Source: Verrucomicrobia bacterium UBA1629 (GTDB lineage Bacteria > Verrucomicrobiota > Kiritimatiellia > RFP12 > UBA1067). Taken from it: a DNA stretch of 8,318 nt. Numbering within the stretch: position 1 is the first letter of the stretch; every line of letters begins with the position of its first letter. The DNA lies in NCBI GenBank assembly GCA_002321305.1, contig DCMF01000026.1, positions 1 to 8,318 of the forward strand, given 5' to 3'. The position numbers and the translations under genes are program-made. The notes beneath the pieces are model-generated. The model ran no database searches. It was not told where the DNA came from and worked only from the letters and a program-made list of their open reading frames with translations. Of the stretch, positions 1-5,095 are shown piece after piece.

Positions 1-74
1 CCGGAGGCGACCTCCCCGAGGACCAAGAAAGCAGACTGCGTTCGATCCCAGTTAGTCGCACCCATTCAGATAAT
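1..74. other. Unassigned edge segment, possibly the 3' end of an upstream transcript
   Basis: No gene can be assigned here. The segment has a small perfect hairpin, GGAGG-CGA-CCTCC (3-15), and lies directly upstream of a strong + strand terminator, so it is probably the tail of an upstream + strand gene or RNA. One + strand frame stops with TAG at 53-55, about 20 nt before the terminator, and could be the last 17 codons of a basic protein. The visible residues match no family I recognise. A T-loop-like GTTCGATCCC (40-49) was tested as a tRNA or tmRNA 3' end and does not pair. Confidence 0.3.
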
Positions 75-112
75 GCCGTGCCCTATAAAATAAAGGGTGC
101 GGCTCGCTTTTT
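75..112 (+). terminator. Intrinsic terminator of the upstream transcript
   Basis: A 10-bp stem forms between GCCGTGCCCT (75-84) and AGGGTGCGGC (94-103). All ten positions pair in RNA, two of them as G-U. The loop is 9 nt and A/T-only (85-93), and the stem is followed by TCGC and five T (108-112). This is a classical Rho-independent terminator on the + strand, separating whatever lies upstream of the window from the barrel-protein operon. The opposite strand has only A/T in the loop and no T tract after the stem, so it is read as one-directional. Confidence 0.85.
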
Positions 113-281
113 GGCCGTCCCGACTGTCCTGTGCCGTCCTGCGCTGTCCGCGCCAAAACGAGTGCACAAAGTAGGACACAGGCTGGGCACAGGCCGGGTC
201 TGCGCGACACGGCCGCGTTCAGGAAGACGGCGAAAGACCTCTGCTACGATTTGAAGCCCTGTGGCGGTGTCGCGCAGACGG
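113..281. repeat. Repeat-rich intergenic spacer with two successive inverted repeats
   Basis: No credible coding. The first half has four GTCC-headed units of 9-10 bp (starting at 117, 126, 136 and 146). They are followed by two 11-bp near-repeats, GGACACAGGCT (174-184) and GGGCACAGGCC (185-195). CCTGTGCC (128-135) is a perfect inverted match of GGCACAGG (186-193), and the pairing extends outward with one mismatch to 124/197. The second half is framed by a perfect 13-bp inverted repeat, listed separately. The spacer lies between a terminator and a promoter, so it may not be transcribed at all. Confidence 0.6.
198..279. promoter_or_regulatory. Perfect 13-bp inverted repeat abutting the barrel-gene promoter
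   Basis: GTCTGCGCGACAC (198-210) is the exact reverse complement of GTGTCGCGCAGAC (267-279), with 56 nt between the arms. The right arm ends 2 bp before the -35 box at 282-287. The position suits paired operator half-sites for a regulator acting at this promoter, and the response regulator encoded in the same operon is the obvious candidate, though this is inference. OmpR-type regulators usually bind direct rather than inverted repeats, which argues some caution. A long-loop hairpin or the remnant of a small mobile element are alternatives. Confidence 0.55.
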
Positions 282-311
282 TTGAATCGAACATGGCGGT
301 TATGGTATACT
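282..311 (+). promoter_or_regulatory. Sigma-70-type promoter of the barrel/two-component operon
   Basis: TTGAAT (282-287) as -35 and TATACT (306-311) as -10 are separated by 18 bp. A TG at 303-304, one base before the -10, makes it an extended -10 as well. Transcription would start near 317-319, giving a leader of about 67 nt before the ATG at 385. The -35 box is immediately preceded by the right arm of the 13-bp inverted repeat, so regulation at this point is plausible. Confidence 0.7.
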
Positions 312-323
312 GCGCGCCGTTTT

Positions 324-337
324 GCCCCGCGTGGGGC
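324..337 (+). other. 5' leader hairpin of the barrel-protein mRNA
   Basis: GCCCC (324-328) pairs perfectly with GGGGC (333-337) around the 4-nt loop GCGT. It lies a few bases from the predicted 5' end of the transcript and well upstream of the ribosome binding site. It has no T tract, so it is not a terminator. A 5'-terminal stem-loop can protect outer-membrane-protein mRNAs from decay; whether this one does so is unknown. Confidence 0.4.
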
Positions 338-384
338 GATGACTGGCATTGACGTTCACCTGGGGTGATAAAGAAAGGAACCCT

Positions 385-1329
385 ATGAATAAGTTGATCA
401 AGGTTGTCGCGGCGTCCGTTTGCGCCGTTTCGCTCTCCGCTGTTGCTGCGGAGGTTTCCGAAAACGCTGACAAGGCGGTGGCCGAGGCGGCCGAGGAAGA
501 GTCGCCTTCGCTTTTCGAGGCCGGCTTCGACTTCGATTTCCTGAGCGCCTACGTCTGGCGCAATGCCGTGCAGACCGACGAGCTGGTGATGCAGCCGTGC
601 GTCTGGGCCGACCTCACGTGTTTCGAGCCGTTCGGACTGGGCTTCTCGATCTGGCAGAACTATGGCCTCACCGACCGCCGGCGCGACGTCTACCGTCACG
701 CGCTGGACGAGACGGACTACAACGTGCATCTTGGCGCGACGGCCTGGGCGAGCGCGGACGAGGACTGGTCGCTTGATCTCGAAGTCGGCCACGACTGGTA
801 CACGTATCAGGGCGTGCGCGGTGACGAACGCGAGGGGTTCCCGGACACGCGGGAGGTCTACGTGAAGGCGACGCTCGCGAATCCGTTCGTGGACGTCTAC
901 GGGCAGGTGAGCTACATGTACGGCGACTTCGGCGACTACCTGAAGGCGATGCACTACGAGATCGGCTTCACGAAGGAGGTCGAACTCGCCGACGCACTGA
1001 CGCTCGGCGCCGACTGGAACGTCAACTTCGGCGACGGACGCTACCTCTCGTTCCTCTACGGCGACGTCAATCCCGTCTACGATGACGCGGAAGAGGACTG
1101 GCTGACGGACGGCCCGAAGGGCGGCTTCGGCGGCACGACGCTGAAGGCCTACCTGACGTATGACGTCACGGAGTGGCTGCAGGTCGGCGCGACGATTGCC
1201 TACACGGGCCTCCTCAACGGCGACCTGCGCGATGCCGTCCACACGATGGGGGCGGACGCCTGGTACGGCTCGGACAGCTATCCGCGCGACCTCCTCTGGG
1301 GCGGCCTCTCGCTCAAGCTCTCCTACTGA
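385..1329 (+). CDS. Predicted outer-membrane beta-barrel (porin-like) protein
   Basis: A protein of 314 residues. The ATG at 385 is chosen because it follows AAAGGAA (374-380) and opens a clear Sec signal peptide: N-terminal Lys residues, a hydrophobic stretch at about 7-20, and an Ala-rich cleavage site near residues 21-22 (AVAA then EVSE). An acidic linker follows (about 23-42). The mature part is rich in alternating aromatic/hydrophobic and polar residues, with Asp/Gly/Tyr-rich turns and no hydrophobic helices, as expected of beta strands. The last residues, LSLKLSY, end in an aromatic residue like the C-terminal signal of outer-membrane barrels. Two cysteines (72 and 79) sit close together. 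The likely site is the outer membrane and the role is probably a channel. The layout is reminiscent of TorF-type putative porins, but I cannot assign a family or substrate. It is the first gene of the operon with the regulator and kinase. Confidence 0.75.
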   Translation: MNKLIKVVAASVCAVSLSAVAAEVSENADKAVAEAAEEESPSLFEAGFDFDFLSAYVWRNAVQTDELVMQPCVWADLTCFEPFGLGFSIWQNYGLTDRRRDVYRHALDETDYNVHLGATAWASADEDWSLDLEVGHDWYTYQGVRGDEREGFPDTREVYVKATLANPFVDVYGQVSYMYGDFGDYLKAMHYEIGFTKEVELADALTLGADWNVNFGDGRYLSFLYGDVNPVYDDAEEDWLTDGPKGGFGGTTLKAYLTYDVTEWLQVGATIAYTGLLNGDLRDAVHTMGADAWYGSDSYPRDLLWGGLSLKLSY

Positions 1330-1332
1330 CCG

Positions 1333-2004
1333 ATGAACGTCCTGATCGTCGAGGACGACCGCGCGCTGGCGGAGATGGTCGCGAAGGCCCTTGGCGAGAG
1401 CGGCTTCGCGACCGTGATCGCCGCCGACGGCGAGGAGGGTCTGCTCTGGCTCAAGGGCAACTCGTTCGACGCCGTCATCACGGACGTGATGATGCCGAAG
1501 ATGGACGGCTTCGCGTTCGTGCGCGCGGTGCGCGCGGCGGGCCTGAACGTGCCGGTGATCGTCCTCTCGGCCAAGGGCGCGGTGACGGACCGGGTTCGCG
1601 GGCTGGAGATCGGCGCCGACGACTATCTCGCCAAGCCGTTCTCGGTGTCGGAGCTTCTCGCGCGTCTGCAGGCCGTCCTGCGCCGCGCGTCGGGCCGCAG
1701 CGACCCGTCCGCGCTCGTCGTCGGCGAGCTGCGGCTCGACCTCCTGACGCGGCGGCTCACGGTGCGCGGCGAGCCGGTCGATCTCCAGCCGCTGGAGATG
1801 AAGCTCGTCGAGTACCTGATGCGCAACCGGGGGCGCGTCGTTCCGCGCATGACGATCCTGGAGCACGTCTGGGACTACTCGTTCGACCCGCGCACGAACG
1901 TCGTCGAGACGCGCGTGAGCCGCCTGCGGGCGAAGCTCGGCGCGCGTTCCGACGGAAAGCCGTTCATCCGGACGGTCAAGGGGTTCGGCTATGCGATTGA
2001 CTGA
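1333..2004 (+). CDS. OmpR/PhoB-family response regulator
   Basis: A 223-residue two-component transcription factor of normal length. The receiver domain (about 1-115) has the acidic pair Asp8/Asp9, the phosphoacceptor Asp51 in ITDVMMPKMDG, Ser79 in the usual Thr/Ser position and the conserved Lys101 in AKPF. The winged-helix DNA-binding domain (about 125-222) shows the family hallmarks LQPLEMKLVEYLMRN, the VVETRVSRLRAKL recognition-helix region and the terminal TVKGFGY hairpin. The gene starts only 3 nt after the barrel-protein stop. No Shine-Dalgarno sequence is visible before its ATG, so translation is probably coupled to the upstream gene. It should be phosphorylated by the kinase encoded next. 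Its targets are unknown; autoregulation of the operon promoter is likely by analogy. Confidence 0.95.
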   Translation: MNVLIVEDDRALAEMVAKALGESGFATVIAADGEEGLLWLKGNSFDAVITDVMMPKMDGFAFVRAVRAAGLNVPVIVLSAKGAVTDRVRGLEIGADDYLAKPFSVSELLARLQAVLRRASGRSDPSALVVGELRLDLLTRRLTVRGEPVDLQPLEMKLVEYLMRNRGRVVPRMTILEHVWDYSFDPRTNVVETRVSRLRAKLGARSDGKPFIRTVKGFGYAID

Positions 2005-2986
2005 CGGCTGGTTCCGCCGTGTGCGCTTCCGCCTCGCGGCGATCTTCACGCTGTGCGTCGCGCTCGTCTCGGGCGCCGTCCTCCTCGGCGTCTACGCCGT
2101 CGAGGCGCATGGCGCGGCGCACCACATCTGCGAGGCGTTCGCGGCCGAGCCGGGCCATCTCGGCTTCGTGGACTACCACGTCGCGCACGTCGGGCGACTC
2201 CTCCTCTGCGCGTGGCTCGTGCTGGTGGCGTGCGCGGCGCTGGCCGGCTACGTCTTCGCGCCGTTCATCACGTGCGCGGCGGACGAGGCGATGGAGAACC
2301 TCTCGCGGTCGGCGGACGCGATCGCGCACGACCTGAAGGCGCCGCTCACGCGCCTGCGCCTGCGGTGCGAGATGGCGGTCGCGGACGACGGGCCGGAGTC
2401 CGCGTTCGCGGCGGACGTGGCCGCCGATGTCGAGGCGATGCTCTCGCTCATCAACGCGCTGCTGGAGATCGCGCGGCTCGAGCGCGCCGGGGCGACGCGC
2501 GACGAGTCGGTCGACCTGTGCCGGCTCGTGCAGGAGGTCGAGGAGCTGTACCGTCCCGTCGCCGAAGGCGCCGGGCTGGACCTGTCCGTCTCGCGTCCCG
2601 TCGCGCCGCTCGTGCTGAAGGCGCATCGCGGCAAGCTGATGCAGGTCGTCGGCAATCTCGTGGACAACGCCTTCAAGTACACGCCGCGCGGCGGCAAGGT
2701 GTCCGTCACGCTGCGCAGGGACGGCGCGGCGCTGCTGCTGGAGGTCGCCGACACGGGCGTCGGCATTCCCGCCGAGGCGCTGCCGCACCTGTTCGAGAAG
2801 TTCTACCGCGGCAGGAACGCGGACGCGCCCGGCAACGGCCTGGGCCTCGCGCTTGCACAGGCGATCGTCGAGGTCTACGGCGGCACGATCCGCGTCGCGT
2901 CCGAGCCGGGGCGCGGCAGCGTCTTCACCGTCCGCCTGCCGCGCTGTGGGGCGGACAGTCCATGGACGCCAAGATTTTTGGTATAA
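1991..2986 (+). CDS. Membrane sensor histidine kinase, short His-rich sensor loop
   Basis: A 331-residue partner kinase of the preceding regulator, overlapping it by 14 bp. The ATG at 1991 is preceded by AAGGGG (1978-1983). There are two membrane helices (about 17-37 and 70-90) around a periplasmic loop of only about 30 residues. That loop carries six His (40, 44, 45, 56, 63, 66) and Cys47. The H-box SADAIAHDLKAPLTRLR has the phospho-accepting His113 and resembles the AHDLRTPLTRLR form seen in heavy-metal-type sensors. The ATPase has the N box (Asn222/Asn226 in GNLVDNAFKYT), the G1 box DTGVGIP (254-260), the F box FEKFYRG (268-274) and the G2 box GNGLGL (281-286). Only about 22 residues separate the second helix from His113, so a normal HAMP domain is absent. 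The last dozen residues overlap the next promoter, and the stop codon lies inside its -10 box. Confidence 0.93.
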   Translation: MRLTDGWFRRVRFRLAAIFTLCVALVSGAVLLGVYAVEAHGAAHHICEAFAAEPGHLGFVDYHVAHVGRLLLCAWLVLVACAALAGYVFAPFITCAADEAMENLSRSADAIAHDLKAPLTRLRLRCEMAVADDGPESAFAADVAADVEAMLSLINALLEIARLERAGATRDESVDLCRLVQEVEELYRPVAEGAGLDLSVSRPVAPLVLKAHRGKLMQVVGNLVDNAFKYTPRGGKVSVTLRRDGAALLLEVADTGVGIPAEALPHLFEKFYRGRNADAPGNGLGLALAQAIVEVYGGTIRVASEPGRGSVFTVRLPRCGADSPWTPRFLV

Positions 2987-2987
2987 T
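2979..2987 (+). promoter_or_regulatory. Extended -10 promoter of the Fe-S scaffold/GGGtGRT unit
   Basis: TGGTATAAT is a perfect extended -10 element (TG at 2979-2980, TATAAT at 2982-2987). No good -35 box is found 16-18 bp upstream, as is common when an extended -10 is present. The start would be near 2994, giving a leader of about 30 nt with AAGGAG at 3012-3017. The stop codon of the histidine kinase (2984-2986) is embedded in the box. No terminator precedes it, so upstream transcripts can also enter this unit. Confidence 0.7.
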
Positions 2988-3024
2988 ACGCGCAATATTG
3001 AACCAACCACCAAGGAGACACACA

Positions 3025-3717
3025 ATGGTCTACTCGACAGAAGTCGAACATCAGTGCCCGCTCATGAAGGGGTGCAACCACGGTCCGGCGCCGATTCCCG
3101 AAGAGGGGAAATGGGTGCAGGCCAAGCAGATCAAGGACATCAGCGGCTACACGCACGGCGTCGGCTGGTGCGCGCCGCAGCAGGGCGCGTGCAAGCTTTC
3201 GCTCAACGTCAAGAACGGCGTCATCGAAGAGGCGCTCGTCGAGACGATCGGCTGTTCGGGCATGACCCATTCGGCCGCGATGGCGTCCGAGATCCTCGTC
3301 GGCAAGACGATTCTCGAAGCCCTCAACACCGACCTCGTGTGCGACGCGATCAACACGGCGATGCGCGAGCTCTTCCTCCAGATCGTCTACGGGCGCACGC
3401 AGAGCGCGTTCTCCGACGGCGGCCTCGTGATCGGCGCGGGCCTCGAAGACCTCGGCAAGGGGCTCCGCTCGATGGTCGGCACGATGTACGCGACGAAGGC
3501 GAAAGGCCCGCGCTACCTCGAGATGACCGAAGGCTACTGCACGCGGATGGCCCTCAACAAGGACGGCGAGGTGACCGGCTACGAGTTCGTCTCGCTCGGC
3601 AAGATGACCGACTTCATCAAGAAGGGCCTCACCCCGAACGAGGCGTGGGAGAAGGCGAAGGGCCACTACGGCCAGTTCGAGGGCGCGGCGAAGTACATCG
3701 ACCCGCGGAAAGAGTAA
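3025..3717 (+). CDS. NifU/IscU-like iron-sulfur cluster assembly scaffold protein
   Basis: A protein of 230 residues; the ATG sits 7 nt after AAGGAG. The core (about 45-105) resembles the IscU/NifU_N fold: ACKLSLNVKNGVIEEALVE then TIGCSG, followed by an Ala/Ser-rich helix and LVGKTILEAL, like the KLQIKV...TYGCGSA...GKSLDEA region of IscU. Candidate cluster ligands are Cys49, Cys56, Cys77 and Cys106; Cys11, Cys17 and Cys172 lie outside the core. The spacing differs from IscU: the first ligand region reads C-x6-C just before the KL strand, and the Asp of the IscU CGD motif is not evident. The protein is longer than IscU (about 130 residues), with an extra C-terminal half rich in charged helices. 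It is probably cytoplasmic and holds nascent Fe-S clusters. It is paired with the GGGtGRT gene downstream. No cysteine desulfurase is in the window. Confidence 0.85.
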   Translation: MVYSTEVEHQCPLMKGCNHGPAPIPEEGKWVQAKQIKDISGYTHGVGWCAPQQGACKLSLNVKNGVIEEALVETIGCSGMTHSAAMASEILVGKTILEALNTDLVCDAINTAMRELFLQIVYGRTQSAFSDGGLVIGAGLEDLGKGLRSMVGTMYATKAKGPRYLEMTEGYCTRMALNKDGEVTGYEFVSLGKMTDFIKKGLTPNEAWEKAKGHYGQFEGAAKYIDPRKE

Positions 3718-3727
3718 ATTCAAGTGG

Positions 3728-3790
3728 CCGCTGTCGTCTGTCGTTCGTCCATTGCCCAGGAAAGGACAGCGGACAGCCGACGAGGGACAG
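3728..3790. repeat. GTC/GGACAG inverted-repeat element between scaffold and GGGtGRT genes
   Basis: The 93-nt gap between the two genes holds CCGCTGTC (3728-3735), the perfect inverse of GACAGCGG (3765-3772). It also holds GTCGTCTGTC (3733-3742), which matches the inverse of GACAGCCGAC (3772-3781) at 9 of 10 positions, so alternative stems compete. The right side contains GGACAG three times. No T tract follows, so it is not an intrinsic terminator, and no promoter is seen. The two genes are probably co-transcribed with this structure in the mRNA. The layout (GTC-rich left side, short A-rich centre, GGACA-rich right side) resembles the spacer at 117-195. Confidence 0.55.
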
Positions 3791-3810
3791 AGGCAATCAA
3801 AGGAGAACTT

Positions 3811-4848
3811 ATGGCTACTGCAAAGAAAGTTACCAAGAAGACCGACGAGAAGCTGTTCGAGGGCTACGAGCGCCGCGAGGCGAAGATTCTCGCCGCGCTG
3901 AAGCCCTACGGCATCAAGTCGATCGAGGAATGCGCCGAGATCTGCAAGAAGGCGGGCTTCGACCCCTACAAGATCGTCGAGGAGACGCAGCCGATCTGCT
4001 TCGAGAACGCGAAGTGGGCCTACACGGTCGGCGCGGCGATGGCGATCAAGAAGGGCTGCACGAAGGCGAAGGACGCGGCGGCGGAGATCGGCGTCGGCCT
4101 CCAGGCGTTCTGCATCCCCGGCTCGGTCGCGGAGAACCGCAAGGTCGGCCTCGGCCACGGCAACCTCGGCGCGATGCTGCTCGACGACGCGACGGAGTGC
4201 TTCGCGTTCCTCGCGGGCCACGAGTCGTTCGCGGCGGCGGAGGGCGCGATCAAGATCGCCCTCAACGCGAACAAGGTGCGCAAGACGAACCTGCGCGTCA
4301 TCCTGAACGGCCTCGGCAAGGACGCGGCGTACATCATCTCGCGCATCAACGGCTTCACCTACGTGAAGACGACCTTCGACAACAAGAAGGAGAAGCTGCG
4401 CGTCGTCGAGGAGAAGGCGTTCTCGAAGGGGCCGCGCGCGGCCGTCAAGTGCTACGGCGCGGACAACGTGCCGGAAGGCGTCGCGATCATGCAGGCCGAG
4501 AACGTCGGCGTGTCGATCACGGGCAACTCCACGAACCCGACGCGCTTCCAGCATCCGGTCGCCGGCACCTACAAGAAGTGGTGCTGGGAAAACGGGCGCA
4601 AGTACTTCTCCGTCGCCTCGGGCGGCGGCACGGGCCGCACCCTCCACCCGGACAACATGGCCGCCGGCCCGTCCAGCTACGGCATGACGGACACGATGGG
4701 CCGCATGCACTCCGACGCGCAGTTCGCGGGCAGCTCGTCCGTCCCGGCGCACGTCGAGATGATGGGCCTCATCGGCATGGGCAACAACCCGATGGTCGGC
4801 GCGACCGTCGCGGTGGCCGTGGCCGTCGAGGAGAGCTTCAAGAAGTAA
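3811..4848 (+). CDS. GGGtGRT-family protein (function unknown)
   Basis: A protein of 345 residues. The ATG at 3811 is chosen over an upstream GTG at 3724 because it follows AAAGGAG (3799-3805) and because the upstream part is repeat sequence. The family signature GGGTGRTLHPDN begins at residue 271, near the C-terminus. The N-terminus is basic and lysine-rich (1-25). The rest is soluble and Gly/Ala-rich, without membrane segments or a signal peptide. Cysteines are at 41, 45, 63, 83, 101, 130, 214 and 258, with C41-x3-C45 the only close pair. The family is known to me as the GGGtGRT proteins (a Pfam domain named after the motif), often beside a NifU-like scaffold gene as here. No reaction has been assigned as far as I know. 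The neighbours suggest a role in Fe-S cluster assembly or delivery. It is followed by a strong terminator, so it closes this transcription unit. Confidence 0.85.
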   Translation: MATAKKVTKKTDEKLFEGYERREAKILAALKPYGIKSIEECAEICKKAGFDPYKIVEETQPICFENAKWAYTVGAAMAIKKGCTKAKDAAAEIGVGLQAFCIPGSVAENRKVGLGHGNLGAMLLDDATECFAFLAGHESFAAAEGAIKIALNANKVRKTNLRVILNGLGKDAAYIISRINGFTYVKTTFDNKKEKLRVVEEKAFSKGPRAAVKCYGADNVPEGVAIMQAENVGVSITGNSTNPTRFQHPVAGTYKKWCWENGRKYFSVASGGGTGRTLHPDNMAAGPSSYGMTDTMGRMHSDAQFAGSSSVPAHVEMMGLIGMGNNPMVGATVAVAVAVEESFKK

Positions 4849-4862
4849 GCTCCAGCTGCGGA

Positions 4863-4919
4863 CGCTTTCTTCGTGAAAGCGAGAAAAGAGCCCCCTTGCT
4901 TCGGCATGGGGGCTTTTTT
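4863..4919 (+). terminator. Strong intrinsic terminator after the GGGtGRT gene, with a preceding hairpin
   Basis: The terminator proper runs 4889-4919. AGCCCCC (4889-4895) pairs with GGGGGCT (4908-4914), and after one T-T mismatch TGC/GCA continues the stem to a UUCG tetraloop closed by C-G, an exceptionally stable loop. The T tract is 4914-4919. Directly upstream is a second hairpin, CGCTTTC (4863-4869) pairing with GAAAGCG (4875-4881) around TTCGT. It may help folding or protect the 3' end. This cleanly separates the scaffold/GGGtGRT unit from nifJ. Confidence 0.92.
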
Positions 4920-4925
4920 GTCGTC

Positions 4926-4973
4926 GCCCGACGCGCCACGGCCTGAACGGAGGCCCTGCTGCGGGCGTTGGGC
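4926..4973. other. Structured inverted repeat upstream of the nifJ promoter
   Basis: GCCCGACGC (4926-4934) pairs with GCGTTGGGC (4965-4973) over 9 bp, one as G-U in RNA. It encloses a second hairpin, GGCCT (4940-4944) with AGGCC (4951-4955). The region lies after the terminator and before the -35 box of nifJ, so on the + strand it is probably untranscribed. An operator, a DNA-structure element or a decayed repeat are possible. No gene is seen in 4920-4998. Confidence 0.4.
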
Positions 4974-4998
4974 AAATCCCGATCCATGGGCAGCCCCC

Positions 4999-5027
4999 TT
5001 GATTCGACTGACCGAAAAATGTATAAT
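4999..5027 (+). promoter_or_regulatory. Sigma-70-type promoter of nifJ
   Basis: TTGATT (4999-5004) and a consensus TATAAT (5022-5027) are separated by an optimal 17 bp. Transcription would begin near 5034, giving a leader of about 62 nt; AAGGAA (5083-5088) serves as the ribosome binding site 7 nt before the ATG. A 7-bp direct repeat TCCGTAC (5031-5037 and 5043-5049, period 12 bp) straddles the predicted start and could be an operator. This is the best promoter match of the three in the window, consistent with a highly expressed central-metabolism gene. Confidence 0.8.
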
Positions 5028-5095
5028 GCCTCCGTACGCTTGTCCGTACTTTAACCATCGCAGTCTGTAACCACAAAACAACAAGGAACAGGTAC

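Noticed and set aside
31..64. Possible 3' end of a tRNA or tmRNA because of GTTCGATCCC and the following CGCACCCA
   Set aside because: The bases flanking the T-loop-like sequence do not form the 5-bp T stem, and the acceptor spacing gives CCCA rather than a clean discriminator plus CCA.
113..195. CRISPR array suggested by recurring GTCC/GGACA units
   Set aside because: Units are only 9-11 bp and imperfect, with no spacers of uniform length and no cas genes in the window.
131..352. Small open frame (73 codons) in the leader spacer, and its minus-strand counterpart at 83-349
   Set aside because: Both run across the repeats and the promoter, lack a ribosome binding site, and resemble no protein family.
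244..2049. A 601-codon open frame on the minus strand opposite the barrel and regulator genes
   Set aside because: Its codon boundaries coincide with those of the + strand genes; it stays open because those GC-rich genes avoid TTA, CTA and TCA codons. The protein is Arg/Asp/Glu/Val repeats with no domain.
3724..3810. N-terminal extension of the GGGtGRT protein from an upstream GTG
   Set aside because: The extension translates the inverted-repeat element, and a strong AAAGGAG is placed correctly for the ATG at 3811.
2053..4946. Long + strand frames overlapping the kinase, scaffold and GGGtGRT genes in other registers
   Set aside because: Arg/Ala/Gly-rich shadow translations typical of high-GC DNA; the overlapping genes have clear motifs and ribosome binding sites.
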